From Mesorhizobium loti (lineage in GTDB: Bacteria; Pseudomonadota; Alphaproteobacteria; Rhizobiales; Rhizobiaceae), in NCBI RefSeq assembly GCF_013170705.1, contig NZ_CP033334.1:5805501-5869500 (forward strand): DNA of 64,000 nucleotides, written 5' to 3'. Shown piece after piece: positions 53,596 through 61,952 of this stretch. The first letter of the stretch is position 1. Each line of letters starts with the position of its first letter. A program made the position numbers and the translations under genes. The notes beneath the pieces are model-generated. The model ran no database searches. It worked only from the letters and a program-made list of their open reading frames with translations, and was not told where the DNA came from.

Positions 53596-55112
53596 CAGCC
53601 TGCCTTCGCCAGCCGGTTCGCGCACCAGTGCTCGAAAGCCGTCCTCTCCTCGGCGGACAGATGCAGGCCATGCTTGGTGCGCCGCTGCAGGATATCGGCC
53701 GACGTCAAAGCCCACTCCCGGTCGAAGAGATAATTGGCCTCGCGCTCAAAGAAGTCCTTGCCGAAGCAGCGTCCGAGTTCATCTATCGAACGGGCCGCGC
53801 CAACCAAAGCTCGTGTCCTGGTGCCGTAGAGCCGACCATAATGCTTGAGCAGCGATGCCGGTATCCAAGGATACTCGTGTCCGAGGTCGCCAAGAAACTG
53901 TTCGAAATCGGCATTGGCGATGTCACCGCCGGGCAGATGCGCCTTCGCGGTCCACGGCTTGCCCATTTTGGGGAAGAACGGGGCGATCCTGTCCAGCGCA
54001 TGCTCGGCCAGTTTGCGGAAGGTGGTGATCTTGCCGCCGAAGACAGAGAGCAGCGGCGCCTGCCCGTCCGGTGCGTCGAGCTCGAAAATGTAATCGCGGG
54101 TGACGGCGCTGGGGTTGTCGGCATTGTCGTCGTAGAGCGGCCTGACGCCGGAGAACGAATAGACGACATCGCCGCGCGCAAGTCCGCGCTTGAAATAGCG
54201 GTTGACCACCCTGATCAGGTAGTCGATCTCGCTCCCGTCCGCCGCCACATCCTCAGGCCGTCCATCATAGGGAATGTCGGTGGTGCCGATCAGGGCGAGA
54301 TCGTTCTGATAGGGGTTGATGAAGATCACACGCTTGTCGCTGTTCTGGATGAGATAGGCCTGACGCCCCTCCCAGAATTTCGGCACGACGATGTGGCTGC
54401 CCTTGACCAGGCGGACATTGCGCCTGGAGTTCTGGCCGGCAACGCGGTTGACGATGTCGTTGACCCAGGGGCCGGCGGCATTGATCAGCGCGCGGGCCCG
54501 AACCATCGTCCTGATGCCCGTCCTGCCGTCCTGCATCTCGACAACCCACAGGCCGTTCTCCCGGCGGGCGGCGGTGCAGGCGGTGCGGGTGAAAACCCTG
54601 GCGCCGCGCTCGGCGGCGTCGAGCGCGTTGATGACGACGAGGCGGGCGTCGTCGACCCAGCAATCGGAATATTCGAAGCCGCGCCGGAAGGCGTCCTTGA
54701 TCGGCGCGCCCTCGGGCGCGGTGCGCAGGTTGAGCGTGCGCGTCGCCGGCAGCCGCTTGCGGCCGCCGAGATGGTCGTAGAGGAACAGGCCGAGCCGCAC
54801 CAGCCAGGCTGGCCGGTCGTCCGGGCTATGCGGCAGCACGAAGCGCATCGGCCAGATGATGTGCGGTGCCGATTCCAGGAGCACCTCGCGCTCGATCAGC
54901 GCTTCGCGCACCAGGCGGAATTCGTAATATTCGAGATAGCGCAGGCCGCCATGGACGAGCTTGCCCGAGCGGGAGCTGGTGCCTTCGGCGAGATCGTCCT
55001 TCTCGCACAGGATGACGGAAAGGCCGCGGCCGGCGGCATCGCGCGCAATGCCGGCGCCGTTGACGCCGCCGCCGATGACGAAGAGGTCGACGATTTCAGC
55101 GCCACCGCTCAT
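53595..55112 (-). CDS. eryB: EryB-like FAD-dependent polyol-phosphate dehydrogenase
   Basis: 505 residues of the GlpD family. The Rossmann motif V-I-G-G-G-V-N-G-A-G-I-A-R-D lies at about residues 12-25, with S-S-R-S-G-K-L-V-H-G-G-L-R-Y-L next, as in aerobic glycerol-3-phosphate dehydrogenases; the usual N-terminal S-S-K-L is here S-R-S-G-K-L. In ery loci this oxidises erythritol-4-phosphate to a tetrulose-4-phosphate and feeds electrons to quinone. Neighbours eryA-like kinase, eryC and aldolase support that over glycerol. Confidence 0.83.
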   Translation of the reverse strand: MSGGAEIVDLFVIGGGVNGAGIARDAAGRGLSVILCEKDDLAEGTSSRSGKLVHGGLRYLEYYEFRLVREALIEREVLLESAPHIIWPMRFVLPHSPDDRPAWLVRLGLFLYDHLGGRKRLPATRTLNLRTAPEGAPIKDAFRRGFEYSDCWVDDARLVVINALDAAERGARVFTRTACTAARRENGLWVVEMQDGRTGIRTMVRARALINAAGPWVNDIVNRVAGQNSRRNVRLVKGSHIVVPKFWEGRQAYLIQNSDKRVIFINPYQNDLALIGTTDIPYDGRPEDVAADGSEIDYLIRVVNRYFKRGLARGDVVYSFSGVRPLYDDNADNPSAVTRDYIFELDAPDGQAPLLSVFGGKITTFRKLAEHALDRIAPFFPKMGKPWTAKAHLPGGDIANADFEQFLGDLGHEYPWIPASLLKHYGRLYGTRTRALVGAARSIDELGRCFGKDFFEREANYLFDREWALTSADILQRRTKHGLHLSAEERTAFEHWCANRLAKAG

Positions 55113-55157
55113 GTCGCCATGGCCTCGATGCCGATTTGATGCGTCATGGCCATTGCC

Positions 55158-56198
55158 TCAGCATGGATTGACCGGAGGCAGGCCGGCGAGGTAGCGGCGC
55201 ACCTCTTCGGCGGCCTGTTCGGCGGCATAGGTGACGGTGCGCACCGAAGCGCCGGCAATGTGCGGCGTCAGCGTTACATTGGGGAGCTGCAGCAACGGCC
55301 AGTCGGCAGGCACCGGCTCGACCGCGAACGTCTCCAGCATGGCGCTGGCGATCTGGCCTGAAACAAGCGCCTCGTAGAGGGCGTCATAGTCGACCAGCGG
55401 CCCACGCGCGGTGTTGATGAAGATCACTCCCGGCTTCATCCGCGCGATAGTGTCCGTGCCGATCATGCCGCGCGTCTCCTCGGTCACCCGGGGATGTAGC
55501 GTGACGACATCGGAGCGGGACAGCAGATCGTCCAGCGCGACGAGTTCGACGCCGGCATTGCGGTCGTCGACACTCAATTGAACATAAGGGTCGCAAACGA
55601 GGACACGGCAACCGAAGGCGCGCAAAAGGCGGACGACCTTGGTGCCGATATTGCCGTAGCCGATGACACCGACGGTCATTTCGTTGAGTTCGCGACCGGT
55701 GCGGTCAGCGCGGTAGAGATCGCCGCGCCATTCGCCCTTGCGCAAGGCCTCGTGGCCGACCCGGATCAGCCGCGTCTCGGCCAGGATGGCGCCGATGGTG
55801 AACTCGGCCACCGCGGTCGCGTTGCGGCCAGGCACATTGACCACGGTGATGCCGTGCGCCTTGGCCGCGGCCATGTCGATGTTGATCGGGCCACCGCGCG
55901 AAACCGCGACCAGCTTGAGACCCGGCAGGCGCCGCATCATGCCGTCCGACAGGGGCGCCAACTGGGTGACAAGGATTTCGGCATCGCCGATGAAATCGAC
56001 GACCTCGTCGGGGTGGCCGAAATACTCCTTGATCTTGTCGAGGCCGAGCGCCGGATCGCCGAACTCCATCGGCTCGTCGGGCCAGGCCGTCTGCAATGTC
56101 CTGATATCGAGGTCGCCGCTCGCGACCTTCTCGATTTTGGCGCGAAAAACCTCCGGAAGCATGAAGTTGTCGCCGATGATCGCTATTCTCTTACGCAT
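55158..56198 (-). CDS. D-isomer-specific 2-hydroxyacid dehydrogenase
   Basis: 346 residues of the phosphoglycerate/hydroxypyruvate dehydrogenase family. Nucleotide-binding G-V-I-G-Y-G-N-I-G-T lies near residue 180. Active-site arginine in N-T-A-R-G-P, and histidine in T-P-H-I-A-G. The usual D-V-F-x-x-E-P is E-T-F-A-V-E-P here. It uses NAD(P)H to interconvert a 2-oxoacid and a D-2-hydroxyacid. Its place between the kinase and eryB suggests a sugar-acid side branch of polyol use, such as a four-carbon acid; substrate not predictable. Confidence 0.82.
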   Translation of the reverse strand: MRKRIAIIGDNFMLPEVFRAKIEKVASGDLDIRTLQTAWPDEPMEFGDPALGLDKIKEYFGHPDEVVDFIGDAEILVTQLAPLSDGMMRRLPGLKLVAVSRGGPINIDMAAAKAHGITVVNVPGRNATAVAEFTIGAILAETRLIRVGHEALRKGEWRGDLYRADRTGRELNEMTVGVIGYGNIGTKVVRLLRAFGCRVLVCDPYVQLSVDDRNAGVELVALDDLLSRSDVVTLHPRVTEETRGMIGTDTIARMKPGVIFINTARGPLVDYDALYEALVSGQIASAMLETFAVEPVPADWPLLQLPNVTLTPHIAGASVRTVTYAAEQAAEEVRRYLAGLPPVNPC

Positions 56199-56208
56199 AC
56201 TCGATTTC

Positions 56209-57762
56209 TCAACTTGCCTGCACTGAAGCCATCGCGCGCCAGACCGGCCGCAATGCCTGGTGCGCCAACATGTAGGATGGGGTCATCTTGTCGTAGATCG
56301 CGGCGAGGCTGCGATCGCTTGGCTCGGCCTCGCCAAGCAGCGGCGTCACCCATTCGCCGACGCATTCGTCCATGGACGGGTAGAGACCGACACGTACAGC
56401 GGCGATCATCGCCGCGCCAGCCGCTCCTGCCTCCTCGCGCGCGCTGGTGCGGATGTCGGCCCCGACCGCCGCACCCAGGATCTTGCGCAGTGCCGGGCTC
56501 CTGGCCGCGCCGCCTGTCAGGCGGACTTCGCGCGGCAACGGCCCCATGGCGGCGTAGCAGTCACGCGCCGCGAAGGCCAAGCCCTCGAAGACGGCGCGGA
56601 CGAGGTCGGCATAGCCGTGCCGTGAGGAGATGCCGACGAAGCCCGCCCGCGCATTGGCATCGACGAACGGCCCCCGCTCCCCCGCCTCCGACACATAAGG
56701 CTGATAGAGCAGCGAGGCGGGCTGCGAGGCCGCTATCCAGGCATCGACCAGCGCGATCATCTCGCCATTGCTTCGCGAAATGCCTTGGGAGGCGAGGATG
56801 CCGGAGGCAAGGCCAAGCACCCAGTCGATGTTGAGCGTCGCCGCCATGTTCGACTGCATCTGCGCGAACACGCCGGGCGCCGGCATCGCCATGGTGTAGC
56901 CCGTCGCCGCGTCGTTCAGCTGTACATCGTCGGGTGTCTCGGCCAACCGCATATGCATGCCGGTCGAGCCGATGATCGAGCAGCCGGGCTTGCGCTCGCG
57001 GTCGAGCAGGCCGGCACCAAGCGCGGTGCAGACGACGTCGACATAGCCGAGCACCACCGGCGTACCGGCCAGCATGCCGGTGGCGCCGGCCGCCGCCTGC
57101 GACAGCCCGGTGCCGTGCCTGGTGCCGTCGACGATCGGCGGCAGCAGATGCCTGAGATCGGCGACGCCGAGCACGTCGAGCACATCGTCGCAATAGTCGC
57201 GAGTATGGAAATCGCCGAAGGTGAAGGTTCCCTCGGAGGGATCGGTGGCGCGTTCGCCGGTCAGCTTGAAATAGAGCCAGTCCTTGCAGTGGAAGGCGGT
57301 CGCCGCCTTGCCGAGCATTTCGGGCATGGTGCGCTTCATGAAGACGAACTGCGAACCTTGCTGGCAGGCGGCAAGCCCGCTGCCGGTCTTTTCGAAGCGA
57401 AGCCGGTCCTCGGGACGCGCACGGATCTCCTCGACGATGGCCGCGGCGCGCGCGTCGAGCCAGAGCCAGCCCTTGGCCACCGGCTCGCCCTTGGCATCGA
57501 TCAGCCAGGTGCCATCGCCTTGCCCTGTCACCGCGATCGCCACCGTCCGGCTGGCGAGATCGGGCACCTTGTCGGCGAGCTGGCGCAATGTCGTGGCGGC
57601 ATCGCTCCATGTGCGCGCCAAATCCTGTTCGGCGCCGCCGCCCGGCAGCGTTTCATAGTGGTTGGGCAGTGCCGCGGCTGCAATCTGCCTGCCCGCCGTG
57701 TCGAAAGCGATGGATTTGATGACGGAGGTGCCGGCATCGATGCCGATCAGTATGTCGCGCAT
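56209..57762 (-). CDS. eryA: FGGY-family carbohydrate kinase, probable erythritol/polyol kinase
   Basis: 517 residues, the usual FGGY length. N-terminal ATPase-fold motif G-I-D-A-G-T-S-V-I-K-S near residue 6, G-Q-G-D-G-T-W-L-I-D, and the C-terminal L-T-G-G-A-A-R-S adenine-binding stretch. It phosphorylates a linear polyol or ketose. Linkage with EryB- and EryC-like proteins suggests erythritol or a related tetritol, but rhizobial relatives also include xylulose- and ribulokinase-type enzymes. The ATG at 57762 overlaps the stop of the upstream ATPase gene (ATGA). Confidence 0.78.
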   Translation of the reverse strand: MRDILIGIDAGTSVIKSIAFDTAGRQIAAAALPNHYETLPGGGAEQDLARTWSDAATTLRQLADKVPDLASRTVAIAVTGQGDGTWLIDAKGEPVAKGWLWLDARAAAIVEEIRARPEDRLRFEKTGSGLAACQQGSQFVFMKRTMPEMLGKAATAFHCKDWLYFKLTGERATDPSEGTFTFGDFHTRDYCDDVLDVLGVADLRHLLPPIVDGTRHGTGLSQAAAGATGMLAGTPVVLGYVDVVCTALGAGLLDRERKPGCSIIGSTGMHMRLAETPDDVQLNDAATGYTMAMPAPGVFAQMQSNMAATLNIDWVLGLASGILASQGISRSNGEMIALVDAWIAASQPASLLYQPYVSEAGERGPFVDANARAGFVGISSRHGYADLVRAVFEGLAFAARDCYAAMGPLPREVRLTGGAARSPALRKILGAAVGADIRTSAREEAGAAGAAMIAAVRVGLYPSMDECVGEWVTPLLGEAEPSDRSLAAIYDKMTPSYMLAHQALRPVWRAMASVQAS

Positions 57763-58886
57763 CACGCAAGCTCCATGCCGTGCGAAATCGCTTTGCCACT
57801 GGCCTGGTCGAAGACATGCAGGTTCTTCGGATCGATGCTGACATTGATCGGCGCGCCAAGATCCAGGCGGGTGCGATCATGCTCGACCAGCACCAGCGAG
57901 CCGCCGGCGAAGTCGGCGGCTATGTGCGTCTGGTCGCCGAGCCATTGGTTGGCCGAAACCCTGGCGGGAACACCTTCCTTCGAGCGCCGGACCGCATAAG
58001 GCCTGATGCCGATGACAACCCGCTCGCGGCTGAGCAGTTGATCGCGAACCGGCGCGCTGAAGGCGTCCTTGTCGTAGTCGAGCGAAAGGCCGTCGGGCAG
58101 CCTGAGATTGATGCGACCGGCGGCTGTCGCGACATAGGCCTCGAAGACGTTCATCGGCGGCTCGCCGACGAACGTGCCGGTGAACAGGTTGGCCGGGCGC
58201 TCCTTGATCCTGTCCGGCGTGTCGAACTGCTGCAGCACGCCACCCTCCATCACCGCGATGCGATCGGCCAGCGCGTTGGCCTCGGTCTGGTCGTGGGTGA
58301 CCAGGATCGCGGTCAGGCCGCGCTCCTTGATGAAGTGCTTGATGCGGCCGCGCAGCACGGCGCGCAGCTGCGGTTCGAGCTGTCCCATCGGCTCGTCCAG
58401 CAGATGCAGATCGGCCTCGCGGATCAGCGCCCGGCCGAGGCTGGCGCGCTGCTGCTGACCGCCGGAGATCGAGCTTGGATAGCGCTCCAGTATGTCCTCG
58501 ATCTCGAGCAATTTGGCGATGCTGGCGACCTTGGCGTCGACCTCGCTCTTCGGCAGCCTTGCCGCCTTGAGCGCGAAGGCCATGTTTTCGCGCACGGTCA
58601 GCGGCGGGTAGAGCGAATAGCCTTCGAAAGCCATCGCCACATTGCGCTTGACCGGCGGCAAGGTGTGCACCTGTCGGCCGCCAACAGCGATCGCGCCGCG
58701 CGAGACCTCTTCGAAGCCGGCGATCATGCGCAGCGTGGACGTCTTGCCGCAGCCGGACGAACCGAGCAGCGCCACGATCTCGCCCTTGGCGATTTCCATG
58801 GTCAGGTTCTTGACCGCGTGGACGCCCCGGTCGATCGGGCCATAGAACTTGTCGACGCCCGAAATGGCGAGTGCGCTCTGGCTCAT
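57762..58886 (-). CDS. ABC transporter ATPase 1 (MalK/UgpC type, altered Q-loop)
   Basis: 374 residues with a MalK-type nucleotide-binding domain and a C-terminal OB-fold regulatory domain. Walker A is G-S-S-G-C-G-K-T, the signature S-G-G-Q-Q-Q-R, Walker B L-L-D-E-P and H-loop V-T-H-D, all intact. The Q-loop position, normally F-Q, reads A-F-E-G-Y, so glutamine is replaced by glutamate. The D-loop reads G-Q-L-E instead of the usual S-x-L-D. Overlaps both neighbours by four bases (ATGA). Pairs with the next ATPase. Confidence 0.87.
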   Translation of the reverse strand: MSQSALAISGVDKFYGPIDRGVHAVKNLTMEIAKGEIVALLGSSGCGKTSTLRMIAGFEEVSRGAIAVGGRQVHTLPPVKRNVAMAFEGYSLYPPLTVRENMAFALKAARLPKSEVDAKVASIAKLLEIEDILERYPSSISGGQQQRASLGRALIREADLHLLDEPMGQLEPQLRAVLRGRIKHFIKERGLTAILVTHDQTEANALADRIAVMEGGVLQQFDTPDRIKERPANLFTGTFVGEPPMNVFEAYVATAAGRINLRLPDGLSLDYDKDAFSAPVRDQLLSRERVVIGIRPYAVRRSKEGVPARVSANQWLGDQTHIAADFAGGSLVLVEHDRTRLDLGAPINVSIDPKNLHVFDQASGKAISHGMELA

Positions 58887-60001
58887 GCCGCTTCTCCATT
58901 GCGCAAAGCGACAACGTTCTTCGAGCCGATACGCTCGCCGCTGGCGTGATCGAACAGCAAGGCGCTCTTGCCGTCGACGGCGATATGAGCCTTGCCTTCG
59001 CTGCGGCCGGGCGTTCCGGCCGGGCGTGAAACCAGGATCTCGCGGCCGCGCACGGTGCGCACCAGCGTGACGATCTTTTCGTTGAGCGGCGTCTCGGCCT
59101 CGACCGTCACGGGGATGGCGCCCGGGATGCCTTCCTCGACGAAGCTCAGCGCTTCGGGCCGCAGGCCGATCACGCAGTCGCGGCCGACCGCCGTCTCATA
59201 GGCGCCGGCCAGATGGACCTGGACATTGGACAGGCCGACATAAATCCCCCTGGTATCCCGCGCGGGCTTGACGTCGAGCAGGTTGATGGTGGGGTCGCCG
59301 AACAGCCGAGCGATCTCGATATTGGCCGGCTCTCGATAGATCTGCTCAGGCGTGCCGAGTTGCCTGATGACGCCTTGGGACATGACGGCGATACGGTCAC
59401 CAAGCGCCATGGCTTCCTTGTAGTCCTGGGTGACGTAGACGACGGTGGCGCCGCGATCGGCAAGCAGGCGCGGCAGTTCCAGCCGCATCTCGAAGCGCAG
59501 CTTGGCGTCGACATTGCGCAAGGGATCGTCGAGCAGGAGAAGCGGCGGCGAGCCGACAAGCGCGCGGGCAAGTGCCGTACGCTGCTTCTGGCCGTTGGAG
59601 AGCGCGCGCGGCTTGTGGGAGAGCACATGGCCGATCTTCAACAGCTTGGCGACGCTTTCGACGCCGGCCTTGATCGCGCTTGGTGACGACCGCTTGGCTT
59701 CCAAGGGCGTCGCGATGTTGTCGAATGCGCTCATATGCGGAAACAGCGCGAAATTCTGGAAAGCCATGCCGACGCCACGGAATTCCGCATCCACATCTGT
59801 CATGTCGTCGCCGCCGATGAAGATCTTGCCTTCATCGGGATCGATGACCCCGGCGACCAGCCGCAGCAGCACCGTCTTGCCGGCGCCAGAGGGTCCGAAC
59901 AGCACAAGGGTTTCGCCATCGGCGACGGTCAACGACAGATTGTCGAGGACGGTCTGGCTCTTGTAGCGCTTGACGATGTTTCTGAGTTCGAGGCTGGCCA
60001 T
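58883..60001 (-). CDS. ABC transporter ATPase 2 (MalK/UgpC type, degenerate catalytic residues)
   Basis: 372 residues with a MalK-type domain and OB-fold tail. Walker A G-P-S-G-A-G-K-T and Q-loop A-F-Q-N-F are intact. The signature reads L-S-N-G-Q-K-Q-R, Walker B ends L-L-D-D-P (aspartate for the catalytic glutamate), and the H-loop reads V-T-Q-D-Y (glutamine for histidine). These changes should cripple hydrolysis at its own site. ATG at 60001; the open frame up to 60370 is antiparallel read-through of the permease gene. Confidence 0.87.
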   Translation of the reverse strand: MASLELRNIVKRYKSQTVLDNLSLTVADGETLVLFGPSGAGKTVLLRLVAGVIDPDEGKIFIGGDDMTDVDAEFRGVGMAFQNFALFPHMSAFDNIATPLEAKRSSPSAIKAGVESVAKLLKIGHVLSHKPRALSNGQKQRTALARALVGSPPLLLLDDPLRNVDAKLRFEMRLELPRLLADRGATVVYVTQDYKEAMALGDRIAVMSQGVIRQLGTPEQIYREPANIEIARLFGDPTINLLDVKPARDTRGIYVGLSNVQVHLAGAYETAVGRDCVIGLRPEALSFVEEGIPGAIPVTVEAETPLNEKIVTLVRTVRGREILVSRPAGTPGRSEGKAHIAVDGKSALLFDHASGERIGSKNVVALRNGEAA

Positions 60002-60003
60002 GT

Positions 60004-60861
60004 CTATCCTTTCACCGCGCCGAGCGAGAGGCCTTCGACCAGATAGCGCTGCGCATAGAGGGCGAGCGCCAGTGTCGGCGTGATCGAGAGCACGATGGCC
60101 GCCGAGATCTGGCCGTACTGGATGCCCGAGGAGGTGATGAAGGCGAGCGCGCCGACCGTCACGGGCTGCTTGTCGGCCGACGCCAACACCAACGCGAAGA
60201 CGAAATTGTTCCAGGCGAAGATGAAGGCGAGCAGGCCGGCGGCGGCGATGCCGGGACCGGCGAGCGGCAGCGCGATCTTGCGGAAGGTGGCGAACCAGGA
60301 ATGGCCGCCGATGCGGTAGGCATATTCGATGTCGGCCGGGATATCCTCGAAATAACCGCGCACGATCCACAGGATCAGCGGCAGGCAGATCAGCTGGTAG
60401 ACCCAGATCAGCCCGATATAGGTGTTGGCGAGCCCGAGCTTCTGGAAATAGAGGGTGAGCGGCAACAGCACCAGGAGCGCCGGCGCGAATTTGAACGACA
60501 GCAGCGTGAAGGCGATGTCCTCCGAGCCGCGGAATTTATGGCGCGCGAAGGCGTAGGCCGCCGGCACGCCGAGCAGCAGCGAGACCGCGACCGAGGTCAC
60601 CGACAGGAACACCGAATTCCAGAGATTGCGCATGAAGGCGATGTCGAGCGTGCCGGCGGCGGTCATCAGCTTGCCGGTGATCAGCGCCGTGTAATTGGCG
60701 AGCGTCGGCTCGAAGACAAGCTGCGGGGGGATCCGCAAGATGGTCTCGTTGGTCTGGAACGACATCATGAAGATCCAGACGATCGGGAACATGAAGAAGA
60801 TCACGACCAGCGTCAGGGCTATGCCACGCAGGATGCGTTCGAGAAGCGAGGTATGTTCCAT
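60004..60861 (-). CDS. ABC sugar permease, MalG type
   Basis: 285 residues with six membrane segments and the coupling-helix motif E-A/D-I-E-Y-A-Y-R-I-G-G (an EAA-loop variant) near residue 180. It partners the MalF-type permease encoded 9 bp upstream and sits two bases before the ATPase gene. Part of a five-gene carbohydrate importer, comparable with the polyol importer (mpt) of rhizobial erythritol loci. Confidence 0.88.
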   Translation of the reverse strand: MEHTSLLERILRGIALTLVVIFFMFPIVWIFMMSFQTNETILRIPPQLVFEPTLANYTALITGKLMTAAGTLDIAFMRNLWNSVFLSVTSVAVSLLLGVPAAYAFARHKFRGSEDIAFTLLSFKFAPALLVLLPLTLYFQKLGLANTYIGLIWVYQLICLPLILWIVRGYFEDIPADIEYAYRIGGHSWFATFRKIALPLAGPGIAAAGLLAFIFAWNNFVFALVLASADKQPVTVGALAFITSSGIQYGQISAAIVLSITPTLALALYAQRYLVEGLSLGAVKG

Positions 60862-60870
60862 CCCGGCCTC

Positions 60871-61794
60871 CTATGCCTGGCCACGGGCGCGTTCGCGCAG
60901 CCGCAGCCAGTTCTTGATGAAGATGTTGGAGAGCAAGTAGGTGATCGCCCACAGGATGATCATCAGTGCCGCCGAGCGGCCGACATTGGTCGACTGGAAG
61001 AAGTTGAGATAGGCCTCGACCTGGAAGACGGTCAGCGTGTCGCCTGGCCCGCCTTGGGTCATGGCATAGATGATGTCGAACTGCTGGATGGAATCGAGCA
61101 GGCGAAACAACGTCGCCGTCAGGATGTAGGGCGTCAGCATCGGTAGCGTGATGCGGAAGAAGACAAAGCTCCTCGGCACGCCATCGAGCGCCGCCGCCTC
61201 GAAGGGCTGCGTCGGCAGGCTGCGCAGGCCCGCGAGCAGCAGGATCATGATGAAGGGCGTGTAGACCCAGATGTCGACGAGCACGACGGTGAACAGCGCC
61301 GTGGACGGCGACGAGGCCCAGCGGAAATCCTGCAGCCCGATGAGGCTGGCGAGATAGCTCAAGACGCCAAAGCCGGGATTGGTCATAAGCTTCCACATCA
61401 ATGCCGCAAGCGCGGGCGCCGTCATCAGCGGCATCAGGAGCATGATCGAGATGAAGTTGTTCAGCGTCGAGCGCTTCTGCAGCAGCAGGGCGATGGCAAG
61501 GCCGAGAAGCAGTTCCAGCACGACGGTGGTGCCGGCATAGAGCAGCGAGACCTTGAGCGTGTTCCAGAACTTCGGATCGGTGAAGAAGGAGATGTAGTTG
61601 TCGCCCCAGTTGAACTGCCGCGCCCAGGGCTGGCTCAGCCGATAGCGCTGGAACGAATAGACGACCGAGGTCAGGAACGGGATCAGTATGCCTATACAGA
61701 CAAGCAAGGCCGGCAGGCTGAGCACGTAGGGCAGCACCCGCTTGCTGATCCTGAAGCCGGATGGCCCGGTCCTTTGGGTTGTGACGGCGGTCAT
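60871..61794 (-). CDS. ABC sugar permease, MalF type
   Basis: 307 residues with six membrane segments and the EAA-loop F-E-A-A-A-L-D-G-V-P-R-S near residue 200. The ATG at 61794 gives the family length; a longer frame to 62064 runs through the intercistronic stem-loop and is rejected. It forms a heterodimeric channel with the MalG-type protein. Confidence 0.88.
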   Translation of the reverse strand: MTAVTTQRTGPSGFRISKRVLPYVLSLPALLVCIGILIPFLTSVVYSFQRYRLSQPWARQFNWGDNYISFFTDPKFWNTLKVSLLYAGTTVVLELLLGLAIALLLQKRSTLNNFISIMLLMPLMTAPALAALMWKLMTNPGFGVLSYLASLIGLQDFRWASSPSTALFTVVLVDIWVYTPFIMILLLAGLRSLPTQPFEAAALDGVPRSFVFFRITLPMLTPYILTATLFRLLDSIQQFDIIYAMTQGGPGDTLTVFQVEAYLNFFQSTNVGRSAALMIILWAITYLLSNIFIKNWLRLRERARGQA

Positions 61795-61913
61795 CCGCTG
61801 CTCCGTGATCCCTGTTGCTTCGCCCTGCCGGCCGCCCGAGGGAGCCGGACGGCCGGTGGGCGAGTTGGCGGCAACCTCGCGGTGCCGCATCGCAGTCCTG
61901 AAATGGTGGGCAG

Positions 61914-61939
61914 GACTGGCCTGCCGCAGCAGGCCAGTC
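61914..61939 (-). promoter_or_regulatory. Intercistronic stem-loop after the binding-protein gene
   Basis: A perfect 11-bp stem (GACTGGCCTGC and GCAGGCCAGTC) with a CGCA loop, 13 bp beyond the stop of the solute-binding-protein gene in its direction of transcription. No T-run follows. Such hairpins typically protect the upstream message and lower expression of downstream permease genes. Confidence 0.65.
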
Positions 61940-61952
61940 TCCGGGGTCCGGC

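Noticed and set aside
60002..60370. N-terminal extension of ATPase 2
   Set aside because: The open frame upstream of 60001 lies over the MalG-type permease gene in a different frame and is unlike any ABC ATPase.
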